Shown here: positions 1 to 12,130 of the stretch, piece by piece
Numbering within the stretch: position 1 is the first letter of the stretch
How the letters are laid out: the number at the start of each line of letters is the position of its first letter
From: Cryptomeria japonica
Lineage: Eukaryota > Streptophyta > Pinopsida > Cupressales > Cupressaceae
Direction of reading: 5' to 3'
Assembly: GCF_030272615.1 (NCBI RefSeq)
Contig: NC_081409.1
Coordinates: 915,048,340-915,112,339 of the forward strand
Length of the DNA: 64,000 nt
Notes under the pieces: generated by a model
Seen by the model: the letters and a program-made list of their open reading frames with translations, nothing else
What the model was told of the DNA's origin: nothing
Database searches by the model: none
Translations under genes and position numbers: made by a program

Positions 1-2132
1 AATACTTAGAAATAAACTCCAAAATGAAGCAAAAATGCTTCCCAAGTGAAATCGCAAGGTACGTAGGTGGCTGGAAAGATTCGTTTTCTGAGGACAACAC
101 CCCTACCATGGAGTTTCAGGTCTGCAACAATGGAAGATAACTCTGAAAATTGATTGGAAATGTCTCCAATCAGCTCCTTGGATAAAATCGCTTAAAGCAC
201 AAAAATAGCTAGAAACAAGGTATAAGTCTGAAAATTGATTTCCCAGCCAGCTATGGAGGTCAAACAAACTGCAATAATGGAGGACAAGCTCAGATGTGCA
301 ACATATCTGCAAGTTGGAAATGATGGCAGCCATCAAGTGTGAAGGAATCCACCCCAAACAATGGCACAAACACTTGTTTAAATAAAAATCGAAATTTCCA
401 GCTATGGCGCCATTTTGAAAAATCTGAAAATGTCCTCAATCAAGATCGAATCTGCAACATAATCTACAATAAAGGTCAGGGACAGAAAGCAACAATGGAG
501 GAGACAAGGAAAATCGCCCAAGCCCTCAATCACCTCAAATCACCATCTTCACAAAAAAATCGCCAAACTTGAAAAATCGTGGCACTAAGTCATTAATGGC
601 AGCCACCCAAAGGTTGCTAAGCTGGAAAAAATGGAGGAGAAAAGAATCCTCAATCCAACACTTCACCAAAACACTTTGCCAAAATTTGCCAATAAGAGAG
701 AAAAATCGCCAAACATGAAGATACCTGGCAAACTTAAATAATAAAATATTGCCGAAGACTTCTCTCTTATACTTGCTTTTGCCTCTCACTTTCACCACAC
801 AAGCAATGTGGGATAAAACACTTGCTTGTATACTTGTTTGGTAAAACTACCTTGCTTCTAGAAGGGTAAAAACATTAAATGCTCATTGCAAGTTATTTAA
901 TTTTGTTTTAAAATTTTAAATAATCGTCAATAATCATTTAAAAACAATTAAATGGGGCTCATTTATTAAATATTTCAATTTCAATTTAAGTCGAAATTGA
1001 GCCTCCAAGGGAAAATCGATATGGGTAGGGATTAAGAAATCCCATTAAAAATCATTTCAAATGCCAGAATATTCCCCACAAGGGAAAATCGATATTAGTA
1101 TGGATAAAAATCCATGCTAAAATTCATCAAAATGCATATAAAACAGGCCAGGGGAAAATCGATAGGGGCGTGGACAAGGAAACCACACTCCAAATTCACT
1201 TCATCTGCAAAAAACACATTCCCTGGTGGAAAAACGACCTCAATCTGGATGAAAATCTGGACTCAAAACTCATCATATTGCCCTCAGTGGAAAATCAACT
1301 TGGGTATGGACTGAGAGTTTGCACAAAAATCCGCATTAAATTGTCACAAAACAGCCTGGTGGAAAATTGACCTAGACATGGAATCATCCTCAACTTTTTC
1401 CGCACTCCAGTCTGCACTCTCGGTGGAAAATCGATGGCAGTCCGGAAAAATCCTGACACTTAGTCAAATTTTAATGCTTCCAGGGGAAAAATGACCTAGG
1501 CATGGATAAACAGTGGTGGAAAATCATAGCCAGTATGGATTTCAGGGGAAACCCATATGTAGTGTGGATTTTGAGTGGGGGAAAAGGATGGGTAGTCAGG
1601 AATATGAGGGGAAAAGCACCTGTAGCATGGAATTTGACCTTTCAACCCTTAGAATATGGATTTCCCTTAGGAATTTGACATTTTAACCACTCAAAATCGC
1701 TAAAAAACTTCAAAACTCACCTAGACTTGGGCAAATTTTCCAAAGATTTGAGCGAAACACAAGGAAATTTATTGGGATAAAGTGTGAAATCAACTTAAAT
1801 GGTTCTCTAGGAGTGAGAAAACAACTGCAAAAGGTCTGAGAATATCTTGGCACTTTAAAATCACTGATGTGTGTGTTTAAACCACGTTAACGCTCAAGAA
1901 GGTAAACACTTGGACAAAAATTAGGATCATTAAAATTCCAACGTTTGCAACTTGATCCTATAACCTCAAAAAACCCTAAACGACACTAGGCATGATCAAA
2001 ACTTTGAGACTCGGGCATGGGAAATGCAAAATTGCCCACTAAGCAGCCAAAACCCTAACCTAACAACATAGAAAGCAAGAAAAGAGGGGTGTCCCCGTTA
2101 GCAATGGGGTGATGTGTGAAAAGGTCACAACA
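1..2132 (-). mobile_element. GL-family LTR-like unit, truncated by window start
   Basis: The minus-strand start lies at 2132. It reads TGTTGTGACC followed by a conserved block of about 45 bp containing TTCACACATCACCCCATTGC. The same block opens units at 5269 (plus), 11367 (minus) and 42455 (minus). The other end is outside the window, so length and target duplication cannot be checked. The body holds degenerate repeats and no coding frame. To the right the sequence becomes the 3' end of a Copia element, so the unit appears to have inserted into that element. Assignment of bases 1-930 to this unit is assumed, not shown. Confidence 0.55.
930..1640. repeat. degenerate array of GGGGAAAATCGAT-type motif
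   Basis: A motif close to GGGGAAAATCGATNNGGGTATGG recurs at irregular spacing of roughly 60-100 bp (for example near 1009, 1082, 1150, 1366, 1424, 1480, 1541 and 1606). The copies drift from GGGGAAAATCGAT to GGTGGAAAATTGACC. It lies inside the left GL unit, in the position where other GL units carry different arrays. Confidence 0.6.
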
Positions 2133-2384
2133 TGAACATTCATTGTACTTGAGCATAGAAGAAGTCCTTGGGGGGGATATCATTAGTCCTTTTTTCTGTG
2201 ACCTATCTTCTTCACTTGTATATTCATTATCGTATCATTTTTGTTTTGAGAGGAGTTTTGTTCCCACTGGGTCTTCTCCTTTACTTCGTTTATGAGAAAC
2301 TTGTACATGAGTACCTAACTTGTACTAGTAGCTAGGACTCATTATCATGCATACATTTCTCCCTAAGTTGCACTTAAGGGTGGG
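2133..2384 (+). mobile_element. 3' internal remnant of a Copia element
   Basis: This stretch ends in the polypurine tract AAGGGTGGG (2377-2384), directly before an LTR start. It shares the phrase structure of the 3' untranslated part of Copia-3 at 60070-60316 (GTCCTTGGGGGG, a GAG-AGGA-TTTTGTTCCCACTGGGT-like block, CTCCCTAAGT then the purine tract). The coding part is missing because the GL unit on the left interrupts it. Confidence 0.7.
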
Positions 2385-2776
2385 TGTTGGTGTAAATTTT
2401 AAATAGTGGCTTTATCAATCTAGCTAGCTATTAGCATGCCTAAAGATAGTCCCATTCACATTGCTTAAGTATCCACTTAGAGACTTTTAGCCTTTTGTCT
2501 CACTTCATATATTTGAGACATGTGTACTCACTTTGTGAGACACCTAATCATACACATGAGCAACCTGCTCACACACTTGTCGAGTGTGCTCACAAGTGTC
2601 CCATTATTGGAGGGGTAAGTAGTAATTTTCTATTACCTTCTCACTCATCTAGCTTGCCGATATATGCAAGCCTCTATGTACATTTTTCTCAACTCTTTGA
2701 TAATATTCATTTGGCTTTTAGTGTGCTAATGGTTTGTGGTTTGATCTTTGCTAGTTGATCTTGGTAAACACCAACA
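2385..2776 (+). mobile_element. Copia 3' LTR (392 bp)
   Basis: It begins TGTTGGTGT right after the polypurine tract and ends ACACCAACA, a perfect 9-bp inverted terminus. Its 5' partner is not in the window. To the right the sequence becomes the LTR of a different minus-strand element. The start and purine tract resemble those of the TRIM at 45395-45728. Confidence 0.75.
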
Positions 2777-3226
2777 AAAAACCCTTTGTAAGATCTCATA
2801 TTGAAACCTCTAACAAATTGATCAATATTGCATAGTGGTAAATCTTGATATGAATCCACCCCCAAAGATGAACTAGGTTTTTGTCTAATCTATCGAGAAA
2901 TCCCAAGGGTTTCCATCCTTAGATTTCTTGAATTGAAAACTAGAAGGTCTTAGATCTCTTCAAAAGAAATAATTAATCAAGCATAATCCAAATGAAACCC
3001 AAATTGTCTTTTTATAATCCATTGAAGAAGCCTCTAGAAAACTCTTCAAATTTCCCTCACTTATTAATATTTAACTTTAGCCAATGGGAAATAATAAAGT
3101 GACCCTCTTTTAATTCTTTGTTACGACCTTGTTAAATAATTAAAAGTCGTCATGAATTTTTTTTTTGATAATTTAAATTTTAATTATTTAAATATATTTT
3201 GAGGTCCAAATAAAGGGGACATTATA
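2777..3226 (-). mobile_element. LTR part of a minus-strand element (element E)
   Basis: On the minus strand the LTR starts at 3226 with TATAATGTCCCC, matching the TGTAATGTCCCC start of LTRs at 15131 and 31590. A purine tract TGGGAAGAGAGGAC lies immediately upstream on the same strand (3227-3240), as expected for a 3' LTR. A TATA-like TTATAAAAAG is visible near 3010-3020 on the minus strand. The downstream part is cut off by the Copia LTR that ends at 2776. Confidence 0.55.
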
Positions 3227-3371
3227 GTCCTCTCTTCCCAGAGATTGCTTGTCCTCGTGCAATTCCAACTCAGCCACAATATCACCATGCCGATCCAATT
3301 TGAACCCAAAGATGATCCCAGGTCCCAAGTTAGCCTAGGAGATCTACACACCATCTGCTTAAAACCCAGTC

Positions 3372-3641
3372 CTATTGGTAATTTGTAAAAGAGACCTGAA
3401 ACCGACCTATAAGAAGAGCAATCGAATACTGCACAAACTCAGTCAACTCCGTAGAGAATTGCCCTTCGAATAACTCAAACCTAGGCACTATTTGAGTAAG
3501 CTCACGAAAGTCATCATAAGCTAACTCATTACAAATACCTTGCACTTCCCCATAATAGTTGTCACTGAAATCAAATCTGCTGCTCCAAATAAAGGTGTGA
3601 GCTGAATACAAGGAGTAACCTTGATTTGATTCCCAACCATC
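3372..3641 (-). pseudogene. C-terminal piece of an unrecognised ORF in element E
   Basis: The frame reads about 90 residues and ends FTNYQ-stop at 3372. It is followed, on the minus strand, by about 130 bp and then the purine tract and LTR of element E. Its upstream part lies at 11373-12130. The two are separated by GL unit D, whose 5-bp duplication CAACC (3642-3646 and 11368-11372) collapses so that the frame runs straight through. I do not recognise the protein: no zinc knuckle, DSG, YVDD or integrase motif is visible. Confidence 0.45.
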
Positions 3642-5796
3642 CAACCTATTGACGGGTGTTTTGTGACCACAACAACACAGAATAAAGTGCCAAAGGACAC
3701 TCTATCCTCTCTTGAGTTAAGACTCCTCGCATGCTAAGATTGTGAAGATCATAGAGGTGACTCCAAGGTTCTTACTGCGAACTTGCGACTTTATGTTGGA
3801 TATGAGCTCGTTTGGCTTGATGTGATATCCTTGCAACACAAAGGGACTTACATTTGGATCGTTCTTTCACTTCTCAATGCTATCTGGAACTTTATCGTTA
3901 GATATAGCAATTTTGTGATGCTTCTGCTTCAAATGAACTAAAATTAAAAGGCGAAAGGGTTAGAAGGATTTAAATCTACTCCTAAGGACAACGGTATCAA
4001 TGGATAGTGCTCTAATGGATGAATTCCAAATAAACCAAGTTTTGCTTTGCCAAGATCAACTACAACTCCACAAGAACTAGTGCAATCTTCCGAGGATGCT
4101 GAAGGATTTTCACATCGAGAAAGTGCATTTGAATACCCAAAATGACACAATCCAAATGACTATCCACAAGCGAACTTAGCACAAATTTAGTGGCTCAGGC
4201 TAACTTTACACTACAACTTATAATCAACACGATGCAAAAAGTATGAACCATGGAAATTCATCCAACATCATTACATTCTCCATTTAAATCAAAGCACTTT
4301 ATCTAACAATTGAGAAATTGGAAGAACACCATGCAACAAGTTGAAATAAACATGAATCCACCATATCTTCAATGAAATCAAATGTTATTTCTCCAAGTCT
4401 TACAACAATGTCTTCTCCTTCTACTCTACTTCTACTCTAAGGAGCAAGATCTGTCTAGTTGAACTAATGAGTTATCTATCTAATGAATTGCAATTGAGAA
4501 GGTAGGGCCTTTTATAGAGATCCTCCCACAAATGAACGACCAAGATTGATTTGAAATCGCGGCTGAGATTACAAGATGCAAAACCCTAATTAGGGTTTTA
4601 CCAAAAATGGACCCTTTGTGGCGCCAAGTATTGGGTCTGGTAATAAATAAGGTATCACACACACTTTGCATTAAATGACCCGTCACTCTGTTAAATGAAC
4701 TGCCACTCCATCAAGCATTTAGTAGTTTCTTGCCCAAAATAGCACGCACACTATCCCTCTCCTTGGCGGCCAATGCAATGAATCTGGTCATTACGGTTGG
4801 GGGACGTTTGATTGGTCGAAGAAGGTGACAGGTTGCCATCTCAACATGTTGGATGCCATGTGGACCCGGTGACTCATCACGAGGAATATTCCATTTTGCA
4901 TCATTTTATGAGCAAGGTTCTAACTTTGATTAACTTACCTGAAATTATCTTTCCTTAATCTTTTTCTTCCTTCCATGTACTTGCTTGGGAATTCACCCTG
5001 AGATATCTTTCCTTGTCGACGATTCTACCATTCTTGAAGCCTTTCATACTTGAACTGGATCTTAGGAACTTTAAATGTCTGGAACTGGAATTCTTCCTCC
5101 TTGCTCTTTTCTGATTGGGTTCTTGGACTTCCGAAAAAAATTCAAGATAGTAAATTCTTCTCATCTGTACTTGCTTGATTCTTGAGGTCTTTCAAGTAGC
5201 ATTCTTTGGAACTGGAATTTCTCCTCCATGAACTTCTTGAGACTGGATTTCTTCTTGAACTTGGGTTTTGTTGTGACGTATTCACACATCACCCCATTGC
5301 AAATGGGGACTCCTACTTTTTTCTTTCTAGGGTTTGTTTTCTTGGCTTAGTCTTTTAGGTTCTTGGCTATTAGTCTTTGCATTGAAGGGTCGCCAGAGGG
5401 CTAATTAGGATAGGATGGTCTGCTTGAGTTGAAATGGGTCTGTAGGTGGTCCAGGCTAGGGTCTCTGTTGAAAGTTTCCTCTTGGTTAGACATCGGTCTT
5501 GCTTCTAAGGTTGAGTCTTGTTTGAGTTTGAGGAAGCCATTGTATCATGTTAGGAGTCTTGCCCTTTAAAACCTAGGTCATTTAGTCAAACAAATGAATG
5601 GAGGTATGTAAGCAAGTATCCTCAAGGATTTTTCCCTTTGAGGGTTTGAGATTGGTCCAGTTGATGAAAGATGAAGCTCTTGTACTCTAGGCATTGATTG
5701 GTATAAAATTGACCTATTTATCCTTAGAAAATGCCTAATGACCATGCCTAGACTTGAAAGCTTGAGAGTTGAATGGGGAATTTGAGCTAGATTGTC

Positions 5797-7780
5797 AAAT
5801 TTGCTCTTGACCCTTTCAAAGGGACATGAGCGAAATCTTCCTTAGCTCTCTTTGCCCTAATATTTTGGATAAAACTTCACTTAAAGGCATGGAATGGGGG
5901 GAAATTAGCTTGAATTCACCCTTGGAGGCGCCTTGGACAAACTTAGACTTGGAAATTTGGAGAAAAGGTCAAGAATTTGAGCATTATTGCAAAATTCGCT
6001 CTTGACCCTTTTCAAAGGGTCCATAGCGAATTTTCTTAAAACCACTCTTGGTCCTAACTTGGACTATAAGTTTGCTCCTATGCCTTGACTGAATGAGGAA
6101 TGACCTATCTATGCCTTGTGAGCAAGTTGGAACGAGATGGGATTAGGAAATTGAGCCTAAAACATCAATTTCGCTCCTGACCCTTCCAAAAGGTCCAGAA
6201 TGAAATCCTTAGAAAGGCCTAATTTGTCATCAAAAGCATTGAGTGGACATCACTTTGAAGGTAAATGGATTTGATTGAGATGAAGGAGGGACCCAAAAGC
6301 CAAGTCCAAGACAAGTTGAGTGTGAATGGAGTCTAAGAAGCAAATTTCGCTCCCGACCCTTCCAAAGGGTCCAAAGCGAATTTCCTTTTGAGGTCATGTA
6401 CCTTCCAAAGGTACCAAAGCAAAATTGTTAAGATGTCCTTGTGATCCAACATTTTGAACTAGGCGCCTCCTTAAGGTGATTTGCTGGCATGTCCCAAGGT
6501 GAGATCAATGTGAATGAGGGTGAAGTTTGAATGTTTGAGTGATATTTAAGGCTAAATCCTCAAATTCGCCCCTGACCCTTCCAAAGAGTCTAGAGCGAAT
6601 TCCCTTGGATCTCCCTTCTTGGTCCTAATTTGCATCAAGCTTAGGTTCCAAAGCATTAATTGAGGTTGATTGAACTTAGAGGTGCCCTTAGACATGCATT
6701 TGAGTAGGTCATGATCACTAAATGTTAAGAATTTGAGCAATTAGGCCAAATTCGCTCCTGACCCTTCCAAAGGGACAGGAGTGACTTTCCTTAGATCTCC
6801 CTTCTTGGTCCTAATTTGCATCATAAACCTTGTCCCTATGGCATGATTGAGAAAGAATTGATGTGTACAACAAAATGAAGTGATGAAAATGTGAGGGATT
6901 TGAGTATAATTGCCAAATTTGCTCTTGACCCTCTCAGAGGGTCCAGAGCGAATTTCATCTAGCTCCTGACCCTTCCAAAGGGTCCAGAGCGAAATTATCC
7001 AAAGGGCCTAATTCCTCACTAGGGACATTGAATGGTGGTCATGCATGGCAAGGAAAGATTCAAAAGTTCAAGTCTAAGACAAAGTTATGAAAAAGGAAGT
7101 GTGAATTGAGCCCAAGGGAGCAAATTTCACTCCTGACCCTTCCAAAGGGTCCAAAGCGAATTTCTTCAAGAAGCCTTGTACCTTGCTTAAACCTTTGAAC
7201 TAATCCATTCCTAGACATTTTTGAGGGCAAAAGGACTTGTTTTTGATGAAAAAGGATGAGAAATGAATTTTTATGAAGGAAAATTGAGCAAAGTGCAAAT
7301 TTTGCTCTCGACCCTTCCAAAGGGTCTAGAGCGAATTTCATCTAAACACCTATTTACTCCTTGTTTGAGGTCGAAATATTTGTTCCTATGGCGTAGTTGA
7401 GAAAGGATTGATGTATACTTGCCTTGAGAAGTGGATTGGAGCAAAGGAAATGATGAAATTGAGACTAAATGACAAATTTCTCTCCTGACCCTCTCAGAGG
7501 GTCTAGAGCGAATTTTCCTAAGACCCTCCCTTTTGCTTCAAGAATGGACTAATTTCATGTCTTGGAACCTCAACTAGGATATTATCATGCCTTGGAGACA
7601 ATTGAAGTAAAGAAAAATGATGAGAAAGTGAAGAATTTGTGCAAAATGCAAAATTCACTCTTGACCCTTCCAAAGGGTCCAGAGCGAAAATCTCATTATA
7701 GGTCCTGTCCTTGGAGAGGATCCAGAGCGAAAATCTCATTATAGGTCTTGTCCTTGGAGAGGGTCCAGAGCGAAGTTAAC
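5797..7780 (+). repeat. about 14 copies of a 35-bp hairpin motif, spacing near 180 bp
   Basis: The motif is an arm TTCGCTC, an inner arm GACCC, a loop, then GGGTC and GAGCGAA. Copies are visible near 5804, 5997, 6170, 6346, 6565, 6752, 6918, 6960, 7127, 7300, 7480, 7652, 7702 and 7744. Most neighbours are 166-219 bp apart; the last ones are closer. Loops alternate between TTCCAAA and CTCAGAG, both keeping the stem. It lies in the presumed U3 of the plus GL unit. Confidence 0.8.
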
Positions 7781-8554
7781 CCTAATGCCTTCTTGTTGAT
7801 GATTTAAGGTAAGAAATGCTATGTTAGAATGAATATATTTCTTTTGTTTATTTTCCAGATCAACAAGACCAAGTTAGAGGAAGATCACGTGAGGACAAGA
7901 AGGACTTCTTCGAGCTTCATCCACATTAAGGACGCCTTAGATGCATGAGAAGGTACCCAGGGTGTTGCTAAAATCAAAGGACCTCTAGGGTGAGAACTAT
8001 CCTCAAGGAGATCACAAGATATCAGAAGAAGGATCTTACAAACACTTCAAAGGGAGATAAGATGACAGAGAAGAAAGAAAGACTTGATCGTGAAGAGGCC
8101 TCATCGAACACAGGGGATTCAAGGAGAGGTACATCATTCATTGAGTATATCAAGGACGAAGGAGGATCAATCAAGGGCAGTGTAAGGGTACGTTGAAGAA
8201 GCAGATAGTTTCAAAAGAGTTAATCAAAGTTAGCTTCTCATCATCATCACATTGAATATCAAGAAATACGTTGTTTCTTGACCAAACACAAACGCAAGAC
8301 AAGGTGGCATCCCAGTCACTGTTCCTCTAGTCAGATAGGTCCACATTAGCATGTTCAGATTCAATGTACCTGACTCACTAGTGATGGCACAAACTTCGAG
8401 GCACCCACCCCTAACATCTATTGCTCCACACATGAAATGTAATCTTCTCATTGGCTAAGAGAGTTTGTTGTAACAAACCCTAATTAGGGTTTTCATCCTG
8501 GAATCCTAGCCATTCATTCTAAATCAATTTGAGCCTTTGAATTGTAAAGGGCTC

Positions 8555-8566
8555 TTTATATAAAGC
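8555..8566 (+). promoter_or_regulatory. TATA box of the plus GL unit
   Basis: TTTATATAAAGC sits about 870 bp before the 3' end of the unit. Units A (16291-16300), B (34241-34250), C (32821-32830) and D (4511-4520), read on the minus strand, have TATA-like boxes 808-864 bp before their own 3' ends. This shared spacing marks the U3/R side of an LTR. Confidence 0.6.
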
Positions 8567-10084
8567 TCTGGCTCTTCATTTGTAAAGGTTAATAGTGGAG
8601 GAATAGTTAGTTGAATAGTTAATAGCTAATAGTAAGTAGAATAGAATAGCAAATAGAATAGAAATTAGAGTAGACTAGGAGGAGAAGGCAAAAAATTGTT
8701 GCCTAAGTTGTAAATGAACTCTATTTTCATTGAAGTTATGGTGAAATGTGTTTTTTTTTGGCAATATGAATGGTTTCTTGTTGGCTCTTTAAATTTGATG
8801 GTAGATAATTAGATTGAATGGAGAAAAGTGTTGAATGTACTCATGTGGAATCCGCCTAGTCCATACCACTAGCCTCTTACTGATTGTAAGGGCGCCCTAC
8901 GTGGTCAACTGGCATTGAATGAGCCTAATTTTGAATTGTTATGCGTCTATTGTTCGTGCATTAACTTGAATGATGATTAGTGTCCGATGGTGTAACGATT
9001 TGAACATCTTCAAAATTCCCTTGGAAGATTGCATTGAGTTGGTGTCAGATTGTTCAACCTGATGGTGAGACCCAACCCAGTAGGACTCCACCTAGTCGTT
9101 CATCTATATTCTTACATTCTAGGTCTTAGATTAGACTCTCTAAACCCTACACCTTTTGCTATTTCTTTATTATCCCGGTGAGTAGTTAGGATTCGAGTTC
9201 TAGCAAATCAAACAATCAGGCGTACAAATGTAAGTCCCCTTGTGATTCTAGCATAATCACATCTGACCAAATTGAGCTTATCCACATGTAGAGACCCTAC
9301 ATATAAGAACCTTGGAGTTACCTCAATTAATCCTTAAGCGAATCTTCAACATTTGGAGAACTCTGTTCAAGAGAGGATAGGATGCCTTTGGGTATTTTAT
9401 TCTGAGTTTGGTTGTGCCTAAAAAACACATCAATAGGTGTCATAAACTAGATCTGCTCATCTTGGATCTTTGTGCCTCTTGACATCTTGATGTTGTGTTT
9501 GGATTGGATAGATGAATTCTTTAATGTTTTATCATTTTTTGACATTTTGCAGATGGGCGCATTTGGAGCTTGGACAAGGAATTTCTCCATACTTAGTCAA
9601 ATTTTTGAGTTTCTTGCCATTTTGGAGATGGGCACTTTTGGAAGGGAAATAAGGAACTTTTTCTTGCTTAGTGAAATTTCATCATGTCTATTCCCTGAAA
9701 GTGCTTGGGCACATTTGGGAGGAACTGAAGGATATCTTTGCCTTGGAAAAGATTTCATGACCTTTTCCATTCCTAAGGAATTCCTGAGCGCATATTAACA
9801 CTGGAGAAGGAAAAATTCCTTTCCTTGTGAAATTCTGCCATTTCATGTTCTTTGAATGCTTGTGTGTGCTTTGTCCTGAAGGAGGAATTTCTGACATTCA
9901 ACCACCTTTTCCATCTTTCAAAAATTCTGTCCAATTTGGAGTCTGGAGGAGAGGAATTCTCGGCACTTTGTCAATTTTTCACTTTCCTAGAATTTTGCAT
10001 ACTTGGACACATTTTGGCATGGAAGGAGGAATTTTGGCATTTTTGAAAACTCCTTCACTGCCAGTGAAATGCGCTCCCTTCCTT

Positions 10085-10375
10085 GTCTTGGGTGCAATTT
10101 TGAGGTAGTTGAGGAATTTTGCCAAGAAAGGAAAATCCTCCTTGACCAAGGAAATGTGCTATCCTCTTGTCCTTGAGTGCAATTTTGAGGTAGTGGAGTA
10201 ATTTTTCCAAGGAAGGAAAATCCTCCTTGACCAAGGAAATGCACTCTCCTCTTGTCCTTGAGTGCAATTTTGAGGTAGTGGAGGAATTTTGCCAAGGAAG
10301 GAAAATCCTCCTTGACCAAGGAAATGCGCTCTCCTCTTGTCGTTGATTGCAATTTTGAGGTGCTAGAGGAATTTT
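10085..10375. repeat. 85-bp tandem repeat, about 3.4 copies
   Basis: The phrase GTGCAATTTTGAGGTAG starts at 10092, 10177, 10262 and (as TTGCAATTTTGAGGT) 10347, an exact 85-bp period. Each unit continues with GAGGAATTTTGCCAAG and TCCTCCTTGACCAAGG. It lies in the upstream half of GL unit D. The long minus-strand frames here (9987-10352, 10055-10483) are products of the repeat. Confidence 0.85.
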
Positions 10376-11372
10376 CAGTGAAGGATGAATTCCTTCATGC
10401 CCAAGAATAGACTTTTCGTGCCTTTGCCATTTCAGGAAAGAATTCCAAACAGCCAAAATTTTGATCGTTTGCTTGCTTTTCAACTTTTTTTGGATTTAGA
10501 ATTGGATATTTAGGAATGCTTTGCCGTTAGTGTCCTGCCACCTGCCAGATATAGGTTTCCCAAAGAGAGACTTACTAAAAATAGTAAGTTCTTCCAAACA
10601 TCAAATTAGGGCAAACCGGGACACGGTGACACATTGAAAATAGACTTACTAAAAATAGTAAGCTCTCAGAATTTGCTCAAATTACATTGGTAGCTTTCTT
10701 CAAGGGTTCTTATTTCATTGCTTCGTTCAGATTTCTCAAAACCCTAAGTTACTGACCTCATTTCTAAGTTTGAAGGGTTAAAACCCTAAAATAGACAATA
10801 CAAGCTTCCAGACAGCCAAAATTTGGCTGTTTCTCTTTCATTTCTTCATATCAATTCTCAAGGTTATCTTGACACTTAGCCAAATATCCATCATTCCATT
10901 CCTCTGCACGTGCATTCTTTATTCGATTATTGCAATCTCTTCCTTCGATGATATCATCCAATCAATGATGTCCTCTCAGCATCCAATGTCTTGCTCCCTA
11001 CAATGTACCTGAAAAAGACAAGGAAACGTTGTGAAGTACAAGTATCAATCAAGTTCATAGTTTGTAAAAAGCAAAGTTCAAAGGATAAAGCAATAAGCAC
11101 AATGCATTTCTCAATACATCTAAACCTTGATTCTCGTCTGGATGACAATATTAAGACTGTATCCCCTCTAGGCTGTATATTCCTTAAGCATCCATCCCCT
11201 AATTAGGCATTTTATCACCTTAAAAGACCAGAATCTAGACCAAGAAGACCTTACAACTCATTTCTGAGGGTTGAGAGGCACCAAAGACTGCCAAAAACTT
11301 GGTTTATTCAGCAAAAAATGAGGGGGTCCCCATTTGCAATGGGGCGATGTGTGAAAATGTCACAACACAACC

Positions 11373-12130
11373 AACATCCTAATTGATTAGTCAATCCAAT
11401 TAACATCTCAATTAGAGATTCAAAATTGAATCTGTCAATAAACTGATTGAACTGAAAGTGCTCAAATCTGCGGCTGCATAAGTCAGAATTCTCAAGTTGC
11501 AACATTTGAAAAGGAAGATAATTGTTGCAGAACTGAATGAACTTGGCCAGAATAAATTTTCCATTTGTGTCCCTGGCAAGAAATGTCATCCCAAAAGTCA
11601 CCAACTCAGTAGGAGACCAAGACCTACTCATAGTCTCCCTCCAATCCACTTGTAGTTACTCAAATGGACTTCTATGAAATCTGTAATAAGAGGTGGCGAC
11701 AACAACATAATCGCTTATATGGTATATAATCCCCCATGGAATATTTCTTCCATCATCATTTGTCACCAATAGCCCCTAAAAAGGACCTTGTGTATAGGTA
11801 CCAACACAAAGAGTAACTCTACCATGTGACATCTGCCAAGAGTGCATTTGAGGACACTGGCAAAATCTACATCAATGGTATCCACTTTGTCACTTTGTAA
11901 ACCAGGGACAGTTATCGACCCAAGATGAACCAATCCACAATAGTCCACTGCAAAAAGTAAACCATCAATGATCCTAGATGACCCAATAGACAACTCAGAT
12001 GGATATATCTCATTACCACATTCTGCAACTAGATCATCATAAATCCTTGAAATGAAAGGATATGCATCATACATTAAATCATTAACACCAACAATCGCAC
12101 TCCAAGAGTGGAAGTAACAATCCCATGAAT
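11373..12130 (-). pseudogene. Upstream piece of the unrecognised element-E ORF
   Basis: Minus-strand frames 11763-12074 and 11373-11649 appear to be one coding region with at least one frame change near 11750 and one stop near 11650. The frame open at 11373 continues into 3641-3372 once GL unit D and one copy of its duplication are removed. Visible features are several aromatic-rich stretches (MYDAYPFISRIYDDL, FCNNYLPFQ) but no motif I can name. Position upstream of a purine tract and LTR suggests a 3' ORF of an LTR element. Its start is not defined. Confidence 0.4.

Larger units (their letters stand above)
5269..9435 (+). mobile_element. GL unit (plus): solo-LTR-like insertion nested in unit D
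   Basis: It starts TGTTGTGACG at 5269 with the conserved block TTCACACATCACCCCATTGC and ends AACACATCAATA at 9435. Flanks are GGTTT (5264-5268) and GGTGT (9436-9440), a 4-of-5 target duplication. The last 900 bp are the reverse complement of the matching part of units A-D, including a TATA box and downstream R-like sequence. The first 2.5 kb carry a 180-bp-spaced palindromic repeat array. No internal retrotransposon region is present. Confidence 0.7.
3647..11367 (-). mobile_element. GL unit D: solo-LTR-like insertion, TSD CAACC
   Basis: Minus-strand ends are TGTTGTGAC (11367) and CCGTCAATA (3647). The 5-bp target duplication CAACC is perfect at 3642-3646 and 11368-11372. A second GL unit (5269-9435) is nested inside, leaving about 3.55 kb of D itself. 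A TATA-like CTCTATAAAA lies at about 4511-4520, some 860 bp before the 3' end, the same placement as in the other GL units. No primer site, gag or pol is present, so it has the form of a solo LTR. An 85-bp tandem array sits at 10085-10375. Confidence 0.75.

Noticed and set aside
5797-7780. CRISPR-like array (short palindromic repeat with spacers)
   Set aside because: Repeats are degenerate, spacers are about 145 bp and related to one another, and the context is a plant retrotransposon.
9987-10483. Two overlapping minus-strand ORFs of 121 and 142 codons
   Set aside because: Both are translations of the 85-bp tandem repeat in different frames.
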